In this document: one piece after another, positions 36,133-46,844 of the stretch
Layout: every line of letters starts with the position of its first letter
How positions within the stretch are numbered: position 1 is the stretch's first letter
Assembly (NCBI RefSeq): GCF_014633365.1
Contig: NC_068347.1
Coordinates: forward strand, 15,274,433 to 15,338,432
Length of the DNA stretch: 64,000 nucleotides
Source: Diospyros lotus
Taxonomy: Eukaryota; Streptophyta; Magnoliopsida; Ericales; Ebenaceae
Direction: 5' to 3'
Notes under the pieces: generated by a model
The model's input: only the letters and a program-made list of their open reading frames with translations
The model's database searches: none
Told to the model about the DNA's origin: nothing
Position numbers and translations under genes: made by a program

Positions 36133-36639
36133 AGTGGTATCAGAGCCGGATGAATTGGCTATGGGGTTATTGGCAGGGATCATCACAGTGGGGAAGGCGT
36201 CGGAAGTGGCTTGAGGCAGCTGTTTCGGTGCGATTAGGGAATGGCAGCAAACCACGGGGTATAGCGTGATTGTGGACCAAGGTGATTTAGTGTTGTAAAT
36301 TCCGAAAAGCATTGGACGGTGATTGGTGTGTGATTATTCTAGGCGATTAAAGTGAGGCAGTTGTCACTTGTGAATTTTGGCACTTCCTGTTCGTCGCTTG
36401 AAGGAGAAGCAGAGAACAGGGCCGGTTGAGCGGGAATTCCAGCGATTGCACTGGGATCTCAGCAAGAAGGAAGGTGTGAAGGGGCGTAGGTTCAAGATTC
36501 AATCTTGATTGAAGCTGGGAATGGTTATTGAACCTCTGTTTTTGGGTTGTTGCATGGTGAGATTCAACATATAGGAGGGCGAAGGAGATTATTGATGACT
36601 GTCGATCCTTGTAAGAAGATCAGAAAATGATTCTTGAAA

Positions 36640-37801
36640 GAAGTAAGATGGTGGAAGGCATAAGAATGAAACAACTGGAGTCAAGGATGGAAGCATTTGA
36701 AACTGGGATGATACGGACTTAAGAGGCCTTGAACCGCAACAGGGAGGACATGTCGGCCCTAAGGGAGAGCGTGTGGGGGTATCTCGCTGCATCTCAAGAA
36801 GGTATGCAGAGGATTGAAGAAGCACCGGGAGATGATGGATCAATTGGGGCAAAGAATAGACGACATGTTGAAGAAGCACCGGGAGATGATGGATCAATTT
36901 GGGCGGAGAATAGACAGCATGTTCAACATGTTGTGGACAATCTTGCCTCAAATCCATTTGCCAGCAGATTTCCCACCAAGAACCATTTCCGATCCAATCT
37001 TGCCGAGTGACGAAATTCTCCCTTGAGTGTTTGGATTAGAATCTCCGCCAAGATTTGTTCACGATCCAATTCTGCCCAGCGATGGTAATTCCCTTAGAAT
37101 TTCTGGAGTGTAGTAGGCTAAGGAGGGTCTAAATTTCGTCCCAGCTGTTTCGGTAAAGGGCAATTCTCACACCTCTACTTACACTTCGATACTAAGATTA
37201 GAAATATTGGTTTCCGATGGAGTAAAACCGAGGTGGTGGATTCATAGATGTGAGAGATTTTTTTCAGTTTTACAATGTAGCAGAAGGGCAGAAAATCAAT
37301 TTGGCATCAGCCTATCTTAATGACACGGCTGATTCATGGTATCAAGGCTGGTTTCACACAAGGGAAGTTGAGGTTAGTTGGGCTGAGTTTGCTGAAGACT
37401 CGTGCGAACGTTTTGAGGAAAATTCTATGATAGATGTGATTGAAGAATTTAATAAGTTGAGACAAGATAGATCAATGGTTGACTATCAAAAGCGATTTGA
37501 GGAGTTAAGATCTTTGATGTGGAGTTCATAGCTAGCACTAACAGAGCATTAAGGAGGAGCTGAGGCCGATGGTCAAGATGATGCAGCCGATGACGGTGAA
37601 ACAGGTTGCTTAGACAACAAAGTTACAGGAGATTGCATTAGAAGCAATTTTCAGTAAGAACACGATCATGATCGCAACAGTAACTCAGCCTATGTTCTAT
37701 CAACCTTTGGAGGGAAACCAAGTAAGTGTGAATTCTAAAGTTTACCCAAGCCATAATGCAGCTAAATCAATTGCTATAGAGCAGAGAAGGAAGTTAGGAT
37801 T
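36640..37801 (+). pseudogene. Gypsy element 3 gag, 5' part
   Basis: The start region reads MVEGIRMKQLESRMEAFETG and breaks at a stop. A coiled-coil segment (KKHREMMDQLGQRIDDM) is duplicated in tandem at 36814-36921. The LPADFPPRTISDPILPS motif (about 36955-37010) is shared with the gags of elements 2 and 4. The gag core at 37250-37531 shows WYQGWFHTREVEVSWAEF and MIDVIEEFNKLRQDRS. Later sequence ends IEQRRKLG, directly before the knuckle. Frameshifts and stops are present. It is interrupted at 37801 by element 4 and resumes at 45510. Confidence 0.8.
36814..36921 (+). repeat. In-frame 54-bp tandem duplication in gag coiled coil
   Basis: Units 36814-36867 and 36868-36921 each encode 18 residues containing KKHREMMDQ. 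They differ at a few bases. The duplication lengthens the predicted coiled coil without breaking the frame. Confidence 0.88.
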
Positions 37802-38143
37802 TGTCACAACCCAAGGGGAATTATAGGGGCAATACTGTAATTGGTTACAATTATTTGTTAGGAGATGTGTTGAAGTGCACATGGGTGCTGATTCTAGAAT
37901 ACGCTTTCAGATTAGTTGTTAGTTGATGCCTATAAAAGGCTACTTGTAGGAGGATGGATGTTATGTTGATGAATGAATTGAATTTAGCTTTCTCTCTTAA
38001 TTCTCCTATCTCTCCCTTGGTTCTTCCTCTTTTCTCCCTCAATTCTCTGTTTCAGTTCTGTCTTTCCCTCCCTTTCTACTTTCTCTTTCCCGTATTCTTA
38101 CAAATTCCTTCTTAAACCCTAGCCAAACCCTAGGGTTGTGACA
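37802..38143 (+). repeat. 5' LTR of gypsy element 4
   Basis: 342 bp, ending AAACCCTAGGGTTGTGACA. CCTATAAAAGGC (about 37930) is a good TATA box. CT-rich stretches follow it. Confidence 0.9.
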
Positions 38144-38779
38144 TTTGGTATCAGAGTGAGGCTTATCTCGGAAATTGATTGAAGTTGATTTCAAGAAGCT
38201 ACAACAGAGGCGATAGTCTCTTGCGAATTGAAAGCTGCAATAGATCCAGTAGATCCTTGGATCCAATTAATTCTTGAGGCTACTGAATTGTGTATTAGGT
38301 GAAGTCTGACGGTGATTGGGTGAGAAAGAGGAGTTGGTAGGGAGGCGATTGTTGAATCCGCAGTAATTGCGAGCAGAGTTGATCTCGGCCATCCAGGTGA
38401 ACTTAAGGAGCGACATTGGAGCCGGTGATCCTTCGATCATTGGATGGTGTTGGATAGTGATTGGGTGAGAAACGAAGACACCAATTCCGGCGGGAAAGAA
38501 AGTTGTGATTGAAGCAGCAGTTCGTCGACGGTCGTTTGCGAGAAGTGGTAGGGTGAAACACATTCGGAGTTCATTGGAGGGTGAAGAGTGAAATGGAGGC
38601 TCTGTTGAAGTTGGCGACGTGGGCGAGGAAAGGAGTTATGACCAACATTGAATGGTGATTAGTTGTTGGTATTAGGATTCAGTGAAACTGAGAGTAGGCG
38701 GCTCGAAGATGGAAGCCGATGAAGAGTCGGTGAATCTCGATTGATAATCGAGGTTCGGAATTGAAGGCAACGTGGGGTG

Positions 38780-39665
38780 AACCAGATGGAATCTCGATTG
38801 GATGCTATTGAAATTGGGATACACCAGAACCAAGAATAGGTGGATGACCGCTTGGAGACCTTGGAGATGGGGATCTAACAAGCTTAAAAAGAGATTAGCC
38901 GGAGCTGATCAGAGACTGCGGCCAATTTGGATCAGGGCGATGAACGAAATCAGGGAAGAATTTGCGGGATTGAGCCAGCAGTTGAATGTTGCCTTGAGCA
39001 TGTTAGCTCGGCAACCCCACGCTAGCCTTCCAATGGATTTTCCTCCCAGAGCTTCAACAACACCAATTCTAAAGACGTCAAGGGATGGACAGAGGGCCAA
39101 TGATCAGCGGAGAGGTTGGAGGCAGAGGAGGGAAATGTGGTTAGAGGAGTTGGAGGAAACCCTTCCACATCCCCAGCACCACAGATGGATATTCCAACGT
39201 TTGAAAGAGATAGGCCTAGATGGTGGATTAGGAGGTGCGAGTGGGTGTTCTATTAATACTGGGTGGCAGAAAGAGAGAAGGTTAATATTGCTGTAGCTTA
39301 TTTAGATGATGTAACTGATGATTAGTTCCAGAATTGGTGTAGAGGGAGGGTGGAATGGAGTTGGCTAGAGTTCGTAAGTGACTTGTGTAACCAGTTTGGA
39401 GAAAGGACCAAAACAGATGTTATCAAAGAATTCAATAAATTGAAGCTGAAGGGAAACAAAGAGAAGAATTCTTATGGTAATAGTGGGGTAATGACTAAGG
39501 GAAACAATCGGTCATGGCAGAGGAGTGGTCTAACAGTGAGAAGTTTGCCTGCCCTAACTCCAGCTAAGGCCCTAAATATGGACCAGAAGAGGCAATTGGG
39601 GCTCTGTTTTCTGCAAAAAGTTTATGAACTTCCTGCAATGGATGAGAAAATTCAGGAAGTAAAAG
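38780..39665 (+). pseudogene. Gypsy element 4 gag
   Basis: Homologous in order to the element 2 gag. An N-terminal coiled coil (MESRLDAIEIGIHQNQ, stop) is followed by EIREEFAGLSQQLNVALSML, LPMDFPPRASTTPIL and a decayed PTFERDRPRWWI-type region near 39190-39240. Then come DLCNQFGERTKTDVIKEFNK (39380-39440) and NMDQKRQLGLCF. Where the zinc knuckle should continue (after LCF, about 39608) the sequence changes to an unrelated frame. Part of the gag core between 39440 and 39470 is missing. Stops and shifts are present. Confidence 0.78.
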
Positions 39666-40001
39666 TGTTGGAGATCCGGGTAAAAAGGATTAAGAAAAGG
39701 AGGAGGAATAATTGAATGAAAATCAGAAAGCGAGCAAGTCGCTACTCAATTTGACGCCGAGAAAGGAGGAAAAGCTGATAAGTTCTATCTAAGAGATTAA
39801 GATTAATCTTGTTTGTATTCTAGATTATCTGTAAATTATTTCTAATATATCTTGTATCATATATCTCTTAGAATTAAGAGTAGAAGTCAGTGTGTCGTGT
39901 ATATATATAGATTATTCTCTCAATACAAAACTTAGTCTTGATTGATCTCTCTCTCTTTTGTACCTAAGATTGTTAAACTTAGGTTTTATCTATTTTGTTC
40001 A
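39666..40001 (+). repeat. 5' LTR of copia element 5
   Basis: 336 bp. The TATA-like region GTGTATATATATAGATTATT lies near 39897. The end AGGTTTTATCTATTTTGTTCA directly precedes the primer site. Confidence 0.93.
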
Positions 40002-40042
40002 TGGTATCAGAGCTCGGTTCCTATTAACCTAGAAACGACATC

Positions 40043-40855
40043 ATGACTTCTTCCAATCTAGAGGAAGCAGTCCATACCACTGTAGAATCCTCTTATATCC
40101 CAACCCCTCAAGCAGCCATTCCAGCTGCAACAATTTCTGCTGTTCCATTGGGATGCGATAGTCATTCATTGCAAATCACACAGCACAGATTGAATGGCAG
40201 AAACTTTTGCGAGTGGTTTCAATCTGTTATGCTGGTAATCAAAGACAAAGGTAAATTTGGTTATTTATCTAGAGCAGTTTCTTCACCAGCAAAGGATACA
40301 ACTGAGTATCATAGATGGGAGGCGGAAAATTCGATAATCATGGCTTGGCTTATAAACTCTATGGAACCTAAAATTAGACGCACGTATTTGTTCTACAAGA
40401 CTGCTAAAGAGAAATGGGATGCTGCCCAAGAAATCTATTATGATCTTGAAAACACAGCCCAGTGTTTTGAGATTGGATCAACAATAAGAACTACCAAACA
40501 AGGTATGCTTGGGGTAACTGAATATTACAATACATTGGTGGAATTATGGAAGGAGATGGATCTGTTTTATGATCCAAATTGGGAATGTGCTGCTGATAAC
40601 CTGAAGTACAACAAGATGCTAGAAAAGGAACGAATTTTTGATTTCTTCCAAGGTCTTAATGCAAACCTAGATGAGGTTCGAGGCAGGCTACTAGGCACTA
40701 AACCACTTCCATCTCTAAGGGTTAGAAGGGAGGAAACCAGGAAGCGGGTAATGCTCCAGCCATCAGGAGAACCGATGGCAAGTCCTGCATTGATCTTAAC
40801 TAAGCGAGAAGATAATTCTAGGGAAAAACAGTGGTGTGAATATCAGCCTGGTTGA
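40043..40855 (+). pseudogene. Copia element 5 gag (truncated)
   Basis: 270-codon open frame from ATG 40043, 29 bp after the primer site. It has the copia gag pattern: ITQHRLNGRNFCEWFQSV, then MAWLINSMEPKIRR and WDAAQEIYYDLENTAQCFEI, ending near LLGTKPLPSLRVRREETRKR. The normal downstream zinc knuckle and protease are missing. The frame stops at 40853-40855 and integrase sequence starts within about 30 bases, so a deletion joined gag to integrase. Confidence 0.88.
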
Positions 40856-42996
40856 GATCAATGCAGGACTTGCCATCCTTATACACCATCCAAACCTTTC
40901 TATTTGATTCATAGTGACATATGGGGACCAACAAGAGTTTCAAGCTTGTCTAGTGCCCGATGGTTCGTCACTTTTATTGACGACCACACGAGGGTTTGCT
41001 GGGTATATTTAATGAAGGATAAATCTGAGGTGTGTGCTGTGTTTTAGAGCTTCCACAAGCTGATTCTTAATGTGTTTCAGTCCTCTATTTGTATCCTTAC
41101 GACTGACAATGACCGAGAATATTTCTCTCTCATTCACCCAATACCTCATTTCTCATGGAATTTTTCATCAAAACACTTGTCCTTATACTCCCCAACAAAA
41201 TGGGGTGGCAAAAAGAAAAAACTGCCACCTATTGGAGGTAGCTTGGGCTTTGGTGTTCACTAAATCTCTTCCAAATAGGTATTGGGAGAGGCTATTCTAA
41301 CAGCCTCTTATTTGATTAATTGATTGTTATCTAAAGTGCTCAAGCTTCAAACTCCATTACAAAGCCTATTGAGCATCTTTCCTCCAGCTCGATTCCTAAT
41401 CTCTCTTCCTCCAAGGGTATTCAGTTGCATTGTATACGTTCATCATATTAGACCTAACCATCATGAACTCGAACCAAAAGCTATTAAATGCATCTTCCTT
41501 GGGTATTCTCCAACTCAAAAGGGATACAACTGCTACTATCTCCCAACACAAAAGTTCTTTATCTCATGTGATGTCACCTTTGTTGAGCATGAATCCTATT
41601 ACCTAGGTTCTTCTATTCAAGGAGAAACCACAAGAGAAGAAAGCCATTGGGACCCCATTGTTTCTTTACCTATATCCCTCTCTTCTCCAATTACTGATTT
41701 AACACAATCAAATGTAGCTAAATGCTCCCAATTAGCTACAGCTAAATAGTTAGTATCAGCAAATTCAGAACCTACATCCCAATTTGACTACCCCCAACAA
41801 ATGGATTGTGTGGAACCAAATTCAAAGAAGGAAGCACCTTCTAGTAACCCTTTAAAGGTCTATTCTAGAAGGAAAAAAGGCCCTACTCATCTCAGCCAAT
41901 TACTAGAACTTAAGGACGGTCTAGAAAATGAGCCAGATACTAAAGCTGACAGTGACTTGCTGCTAGACATTCCTATTACTATTCGGAAAGGGGTGAGATC
42001 TTGTGTTAAGTATCCAATCTCTAACTACTTAACTTACTCCAAATTGTCACCCCAATTCAGGGCATTCACTACAACAGTTGATGAAGTGGTAGTCCCACGA
42101 AGTATTAATGAAGCCTTGAGAGATCCTAAATGGATGGAAGCAATAATGGAAGAAATGAAGGCCCTAGTCGGTAACAAGACATGGGAAATGGTTGAAACCC
42201 CAAAGGATAAGAAGATTGTTGGATGCAAATGGGTATTCTCGGTCAAATACAAGTCAGATGGCAGCATAAACAGGTATAAAGTAAGGCTGGTGGCATAGGG
42301 TTTCTCTCAAACTTATGGAATAGACTATGAGGAGACATTTGCTCCCGTGGCTAAGCTGAGTTCCATAAGGGTATTGCTATCACTGGCTATTAATCTTGAT
42401 GGGAACTGTTTTAGTTAGACATAAAAAATGCCTCCCTAAATGGAGAGCTAGAAGAAGAGATCTACATGAAGGCTCCACCCGGATTTGAGGAAGAAAATAT
42501 GGGCAAAGGTTGCAAATTATACAGATCACTCTATGGGTTAAAATAATCCCCAAGAGCATGGTTTAAGGAATTCAGCTCTACTCTAATCAACTTTTGGTAC
42601 AAGCAAGGGGAAGCCGACCATACATTATCTACCATACATGGAGAAAATGGAAAGAAGGCTATTCTGATTGTGTATGTAGATGACATCATAATTACTAGAG
42701 ATGACATCCAAGAAATTTCTGCTCCTAAACACAGGTTGAGGGAAGAATTTGAAGTCAAAGATCTAGGGGCAATGAAGTACTTTCTCGGCATGGAAGTAGC
42801 ACGGAGCAAACAAGGCATTCTGATTTCTCAAAGAAAATATACCCTTGACCTTCTCAAGGATACAGGTATGTTGGGAAGTAAACCTACTCCTACATCGCTT
42901 GAAAGAAACTGGAAGTGTTCAATAATAGATTAGGATCCTCTTGCTAATAAGGAAAGATATCAAAAGCTAGTTGGAAGACTAATATACCTATCCCTT
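40856..42996 (+). pseudogene. Copia element 5 integrase and reverse transcriptase
   Basis: Integrase core: LIHSDIWGPTRVSSLS and FIDDHTRVCWVYLM, then TTDND and CPYTPQQNGVAKRKN. The usual catalytic Glu in VAERK is Lys here. The integrase C-terminus is at 41324-41749 (KAIKCIFLGYSPTQKGYNCYY). RT runs from about 42110 (WMEAIMEEMKAL, WVFSVKYKSDGSINRYK) through a TAG at 42296 to an intact YVDDIIITRDD at 42676-42708 and KYFLGMEVARSKQGILISQR. Several stops are present. The RT end at 42996 (GRLIYLSL) is cut by the GC-rich insert. Confidence 0.88.
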
Positions 42997-43616
42997 GGCC
43001 GCCGCGATTTTGGCCTAATCGGTCACAACGACCGCCTAGCCCCATGAACCGCCTCAGCTGCTTGCTCTCTTTGTTGCGGCGCTTAAGTTGATTTAGGGTT
43101 TTTTCCGCCTTACCCATTCTCTCTCTCGTCCCATCATCGTTGCTTGCTCTCTCTATTGTTGTCGCCGTCGACCGTCTCTCGTCACTTTCTCTTTCTGTCT
43201 CAGCCTCTCTCGTCGCACGCTTTCGTCGCCTCTTGTGGACAGTGAACTCGCCATCGCCGCTTACTCCCTCTAGTTGCAGCCGCCATCGACTTTGCCATCG
43301 CCGCTTGCAGAAGATTTGCTCTCTCTCTGAGTCTCAACCTCTGCTCTTTCTAGTTGTTGTCTCTCGCCCTTTGGTTTATATATGCACAATATTATATATA
43401 TAATATAATAATTCTATTAATATATAGGTATATCATATATATATATATATGATGTGTTTATAAATTTATATATATATAATTTGTTTATATATATATGAAT
43501 ATATATGTATGTATGTGTATTTGGGATAATATAAATGTTATTTAAATAATTTTTTTATGCATCGCCTAGGCCCCAGCCTAGCGCTCGACTAGCACCTAGC
43601 GCGTTTTAGAACATTG
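42997..43616. mobile_element. GC-rich 0.6-kb insertion in copia pol
   Basis: Interrupts the conserved copia sequence between ...LIYLSL and YAISIVIQF. About six codons of the host element appear lost, and no clear target duplication is seen. Ends are rich in CGCCTAG/CTAGGCG. The right end read in reverse is TGCAATGTTCTAAAACGCGC, reminiscent of hAT/MITE-like plant repeats. The centre (43130-43380) resembles CT-rich leader plus exon sequence. A (TA)n-rich block lies at 43380-43510. No transposase. Confidence 0.65.
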
Positions 43617-44200
43617 CATATGCAATAAGTATTGTGATCCAATTTATGCACTCACCTACTCAACAACATATGAATGCAGTGTATCATATCTTGAGATATC
43701 TAAAGAGGACACCGGGAAAGGGTTTGTTATTCTAAAAGAATGAGAATAGGGGAACTGAAGGATTTGCTGATGCTGATTGGGCAAGATCTATAGTGGACAG
43801 TAGATCAACCTCAGGTTTTTGCACTAAACTTTGGGGAAATCTAGTCACATGGAGGAGCAAAAAACAATTAGTAGTGGTAAGGAGTAGTGTTAAGGCTGAA
43901 TTTAGAGCAATTGCACAAGGTATTTGTGAATTGATTTGGCTAACCAAATTGATGGAAAACTTACAAATGCCTCTAACCCTACCAATAAAATTATATAGTG
44001 ACGGGAAGTCTGCTATCAGTATTATGGGTAACATGATCGAATGAAGCATGTTAGGATTGATTGAAGTTTTATTCAACGAGAGATTGAGCAAGGAGGAAAA
44101 AAACTAACCTATTTACCTATAGCCAGCTAAGAAGTAGATATATTCACAAAAGTCATGTCAAGACCCAGTTTTGAAATATTAATTGGCAAGCTAGGAATGA
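43617..44200 (+). pseudogene. Copia element 5 RT end and RNase H
   Basis: Resumes with YAISIVIQFMHSPTQQHMNA and ILRYLKRTPGKG. The RNase H domain follows: GFADADWARSIVDSRSTSGF, WRSKKQLVVVRSSVKAEFRA, LYSDGKSAISIMGNMIE. The normal HDRTKH-type end is frameshifted after about 44040. The polypurine tract follows at 44220. Confidence 0.85.
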
Positions 44201-44238
44201 GGGATATCTATTCCTTAGTTTAAGGGGGGGGGGGGGGG

Positions 44239-44574
44239 TGTTGGAGATCTGGGTAAAAAGGATTAAGAAAAGGAGGAATAATTGAATGAAAATCAGAAAG
44301 CGAGCAAATCGCTACTCAATCTGAAGCCGAGAAAGGAGGAAAAGCTGATAAGTTCTATCTAAGAGATTAAGATTAATCTTGTTTGTATTCTAGATTATTT
44401 GTAATTTTTTTCTAATATATCTTGTATCATATATCTCTTAAAATTAGGAGTAGAAGTCGGAGTGTCGTGTATATATATAGATTATTCTCTCAATACAAAA
44501 CTTAAGAGTCTTGATTGATCTCTCTCTCTTTTGTACCTAAGGCCGTTGAACTTAGATTTTATCTATTTTGTTCA
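44239..44574 (+). repeat. 3' LTR of copia element 5
   Basis: 336 bp, partner of 39666-40001. It is preceded by TTAAGGGGG with about 17 G. Ends at TTCA 44574. Confidence 0.93.
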
Positions 44575-44579
44575 AAATG

Positions 44580-45079
44580 ATACTCTAATTGTTGAGATCT
44601 CTAAGGTAGATGAGGAAGTAAAAGATGCTAATAACTTGAGAAAGGATATGATCACAATAACTCTAGATTTTGAAGACTTCAAGTCTATTTCTCTTGGAAA
44701 AAAAGGTATTCCTCCAATACCTGATGACAGTACACAGCTAATTTTTGAGGATCTACAGAATAGTGCCAGTGAGGAAGAGGAAAAAGAAGTTAAGAAATGT
44801 CAAAGTGTGGCAAAAGATTTTGTTGTTCTTTTAGGCACCACCAAGGAAATCACAACAGATAATTGTGTTGGATATTTCTTAGCCACTAAACATGTAGAGG
44901 AGTTGGTGCTGATTTTAACAGAGGAAAATAAAGGAGGTACTTCAAGAGAGTTCGAAATACCTACTAAACAAAGAGATGTTGGTTCCTCTTTCATTCATCA
45001 GATAAAGCCAAGAAGGAGAAAGAAAAAGAGGCCAAAGCAAGTAGGAGAAAAGAACAAGAAAAGGCAAAGAAGAAATTAG
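44580..45079 (+). CDS. Unrecognised ORF in gypsy element 4, in frame with its gag
   Basis: About 166 codons lie between the copia insertion and the element 4 purine tract. It reads DTLIVEISKVDEEVKDANN, an acidic EEEEKEVKK segment, and a very basic tail (RRRKKKRPKQ, KKRQRRN) like a nuclear-localisation signal. It matches no gypsy domain I know. Removing the copia element with one copy of its target site joins it in frame to the gag-side stretch YELPAMDEKIQEV (39620-39660). The chimeric frame starts where the gag zinc knuckle breaks off. It could be captured host sequence or an accessory element ORF; the frame is intact, but expression is unknown. Confidence 0.55.
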
Positions 45080-45163
45080 ATTGTGAAGGCTAAAATTGGA
45101 TGAAGAACAGGGTCAGCAGCTGTAAGTTTCTTGGGGACAAAAAACTTTTCAAGGAGGGGGAAT

Positions 45164-45509
45164 TGTCACGACCCAAGGGGAATTATAGGGGCAATACTGT
45201 AATTTGTTACAATTGTTTGTTAGGAGATTCTATTAATTCTGTTGAAGTGCACATGGGCGCTGATTCTAGAATATGCTTTCAGATTAGTTAGTTGATGCCT
45301 ATAAAAGGTTACTTGTAGGAGAATGGATGTTATGTTGATAAATGAATTGAATTCAGCTCTCTCTCTTAATTCTCCTATCTCTCCCTCAGTTCTTCCTCTC
45401 TTCTCCCTCAATTCTCTCTGTTTCAGTTCTGTCTTTCCCTCCCTTTATACTTTCTCTTTCCCATATTCTTACCAAATTCCTTCTCAAACCCTAGCTAAAC
45501 CCTATGACA
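45164..45509 (+). repeat. 3' LTR of gypsy element 4
   Basis: 346 bp, partner of 37802-38143, carrying an extra ATTCTATTA stretch near 45228. Ends CCCTATGACA. Confidence 0.92.
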
Positions 45510-45689
45510 AGATTATGTAACAAGTGTGGAGACAAATTCAGCCCTAGCCACTGATGCCAAAAGTAATTACTGCACATGGAAGGAATAGAGGATGAAATTG
45601 AAGAAGAAGCATTGACGGGAATTAGGTGGCGAAGAAGGCATAGCTGTTCTAAATTCTTTGGGTCAAGAATTGTTTGAAGGGAAGGGGAT
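45510..45689 (+). pseudogene. Gypsy element 3 gag, zinc knuckle and C-terminus
   Basis: Continues the frame cut at 37801: CNKCGDKFSPSH then stops, LLHMEGIEDEIEEEALTG. This is the knuckle and acidic tail seen in elements 1 and 2. The sequence then passes to GAAGGGAAGGGGAT and the 3' LTR at 45690 with no protease or pol. Confidence 0.78.
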
Positions 45690-45860
45690 TGTCACGATCC
45701 AAGGGTAAATTAGTAAATGTACTGGTAGAACCAATTGTATTAACCATTAGTGGTTAACTAGCTTGGGAAGGTTAAGTGGTTAGGGGTTAGGCTAACTGTA
45801 CAATAGCCTACTCCTTCTTGTTACGTTAGTTAGTGTTGCTGTTAATACTGTTAGAAGTAC
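45690..45860 (+). repeat. 3' LTR of gypsy element 3, left part
   Basis: Matches 35786-35960. It is cut at AGTAC (45856-45860) by element 6 and resumes with AGTAT at 48754. Confidence 0.9.
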
Positions 45861-46373
45861 TGACGCAGCGTGTAGCGCGAGTGTGAAGAAAACACACCAA
45901 AATAAACCCTTGAAAGAACAAACTTCAATGGCCGAAGCTTGACTTTCAAGAAGACGCAAAAACAAGACTGTTTTGCTAAGAAAACCCAAATAGGTTGCTG
46001 AAATTTGATTGATTAAAATTTGATTACAAACTCTAGATTCTAGGCATATTTATAGTATTTGGCTAATCCAAATCCATCTAATATTTGGAAAACAAAATCC
46101 AACTAAAATCCTAATAGAAATAAATCATAAATAAAAGTTAATTGGAATCTTAAAAAATAAAACTCTAATCAAACATGAAGTAGAATCCTAAATCAAGTAT
46201 AAACATGAAATAGAATCCTAAATCAAGTAGAAATATAAAGTAGAATCCTAAATCAAGTAGAATTCTAAAACTTAAGAAGTATTAAAATAACATTATAGCA
46301 CTACTATTTTGGTGATATTGTTCCAGTTTGGCTGGGTCGGCCTTGGGCTGAGTCTTGATTGGTGACCGCATCA
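45861..46373 (-). repeat. 3' LTR of gypsy element 6
   Basis: 513 bp. It contains three imperfect copies of a roughly 28-33-bp unit around TAGAATCCTAAATCAAGTA (46180-46270). The outer 170 bases recur at 48600-48753. Confidence 0.85.
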
Positions 46374-46486
46374 TTCACCTTCATTTGAGAAAAAATTCGA
46401 CCTCGAATTTTGATCTTGTTTGAACAAATCCATATCCGGTAAGTACGAAGAGAGATTAGCCACATTGAATGTTTGGAAATACCCAT

Positions 46487-46774
46487 CTAATTAGGCAAAT
46501 CCACAACATAAGCATTATTATTTATCTTCTTTGTAATCTTGTAAGGATCATACTTCTTTGGCTTGAGCTTGTTTTGTTGTCCTGCTGGAATCCGCTCATT
46601 CTTCAAGAATATCATGACTTTATCTTCAATCTCAAATACCTTGTGTTTTCTATGCTTGTCAGTTGTCGCCTTGTACTTCTTATTTGTGCAACTTTTGTTT
46701 GACATCTTCTTGAACTGCTTGAACTTTTCCGCTAAGGGAACATGAGTAAAGACATTCCTCATTTTCTTAGCCAT
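46487..46774 (-). pseudogene. Gypsy element 6 integrase C-terminal fragment
   Basis: Minus-strand frame with [40 protein letters not shown] and AYVVDLPN, the typical end of gypsy integrase. It lacks the catalytic core and lies directly next to the truncated RT because of the deletion. Confidence 0.85.
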
Positions 46775-46844
46775 ATCTGTGTTGGCATGGGTCTAGTCAT
46801 TGCCATGTTTGTTGACCTCTGCCTCCACTGTATTATTAATAGAC

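Larger units (their letters stand above)
39666..44574 (+). mobile_element. Copia element 5, nested in element 4
   Basis: LTRs of 336 bp lie at 39666-40001 and 44239-44574 (TGTTGGAGATC...TTTTGTTCA). Primer site TGGTATCAGAGC is at 40002-40013 and the purine tract is TTAAGGGGG... (44220-44238). Flanks are AAAAG (39661-39665) and AAATG (44575-44579), one mismatch. The order gag-integrase-RT-RNase H identifies Ty1/copia. The LTRs differ by roughly 15 substitutions and two 3-bp indels by eye. The protease and knuckle region is deleted, and a GC-rich insert interrupts pol. Confidence 0.93.
37802..45509 (+). mobile_element. Gypsy element 4, gag plus unknown ORF, nested in element 3
   Basis: LTRs lie at 37802-38143 and 45164-45509 (TGTCAC...TGACA). 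Primer site TGGTATCAGAG is at 38146-38156. The 3' LTR is preceded by TTGGGGACAAAAAACTTTTC and AAGGAGGGGGAAT. Flanks are GGATT (37797-37801) and AGATT (45510-45514), one mismatch. Removing it rejoins the element 3 gag exactly at the zinc knuckle (LGL/CNKCGDKF). It carries a gag and a second ORF of unknown origin, no protease or pol, and is split by copia element 5. Confidence 0.85.

Noticed and set aside
41072..41263. Second plus-strand ORF in copia integrase
   Set aside because: Shadow of the integrase frame at 41070-41300.
43140..43403. 87-aa ORF in the GC-rich insert as a gene
   Set aside because: Low-complexity Leu/Ser translation of CT-rich sequence; no domain and no start context.
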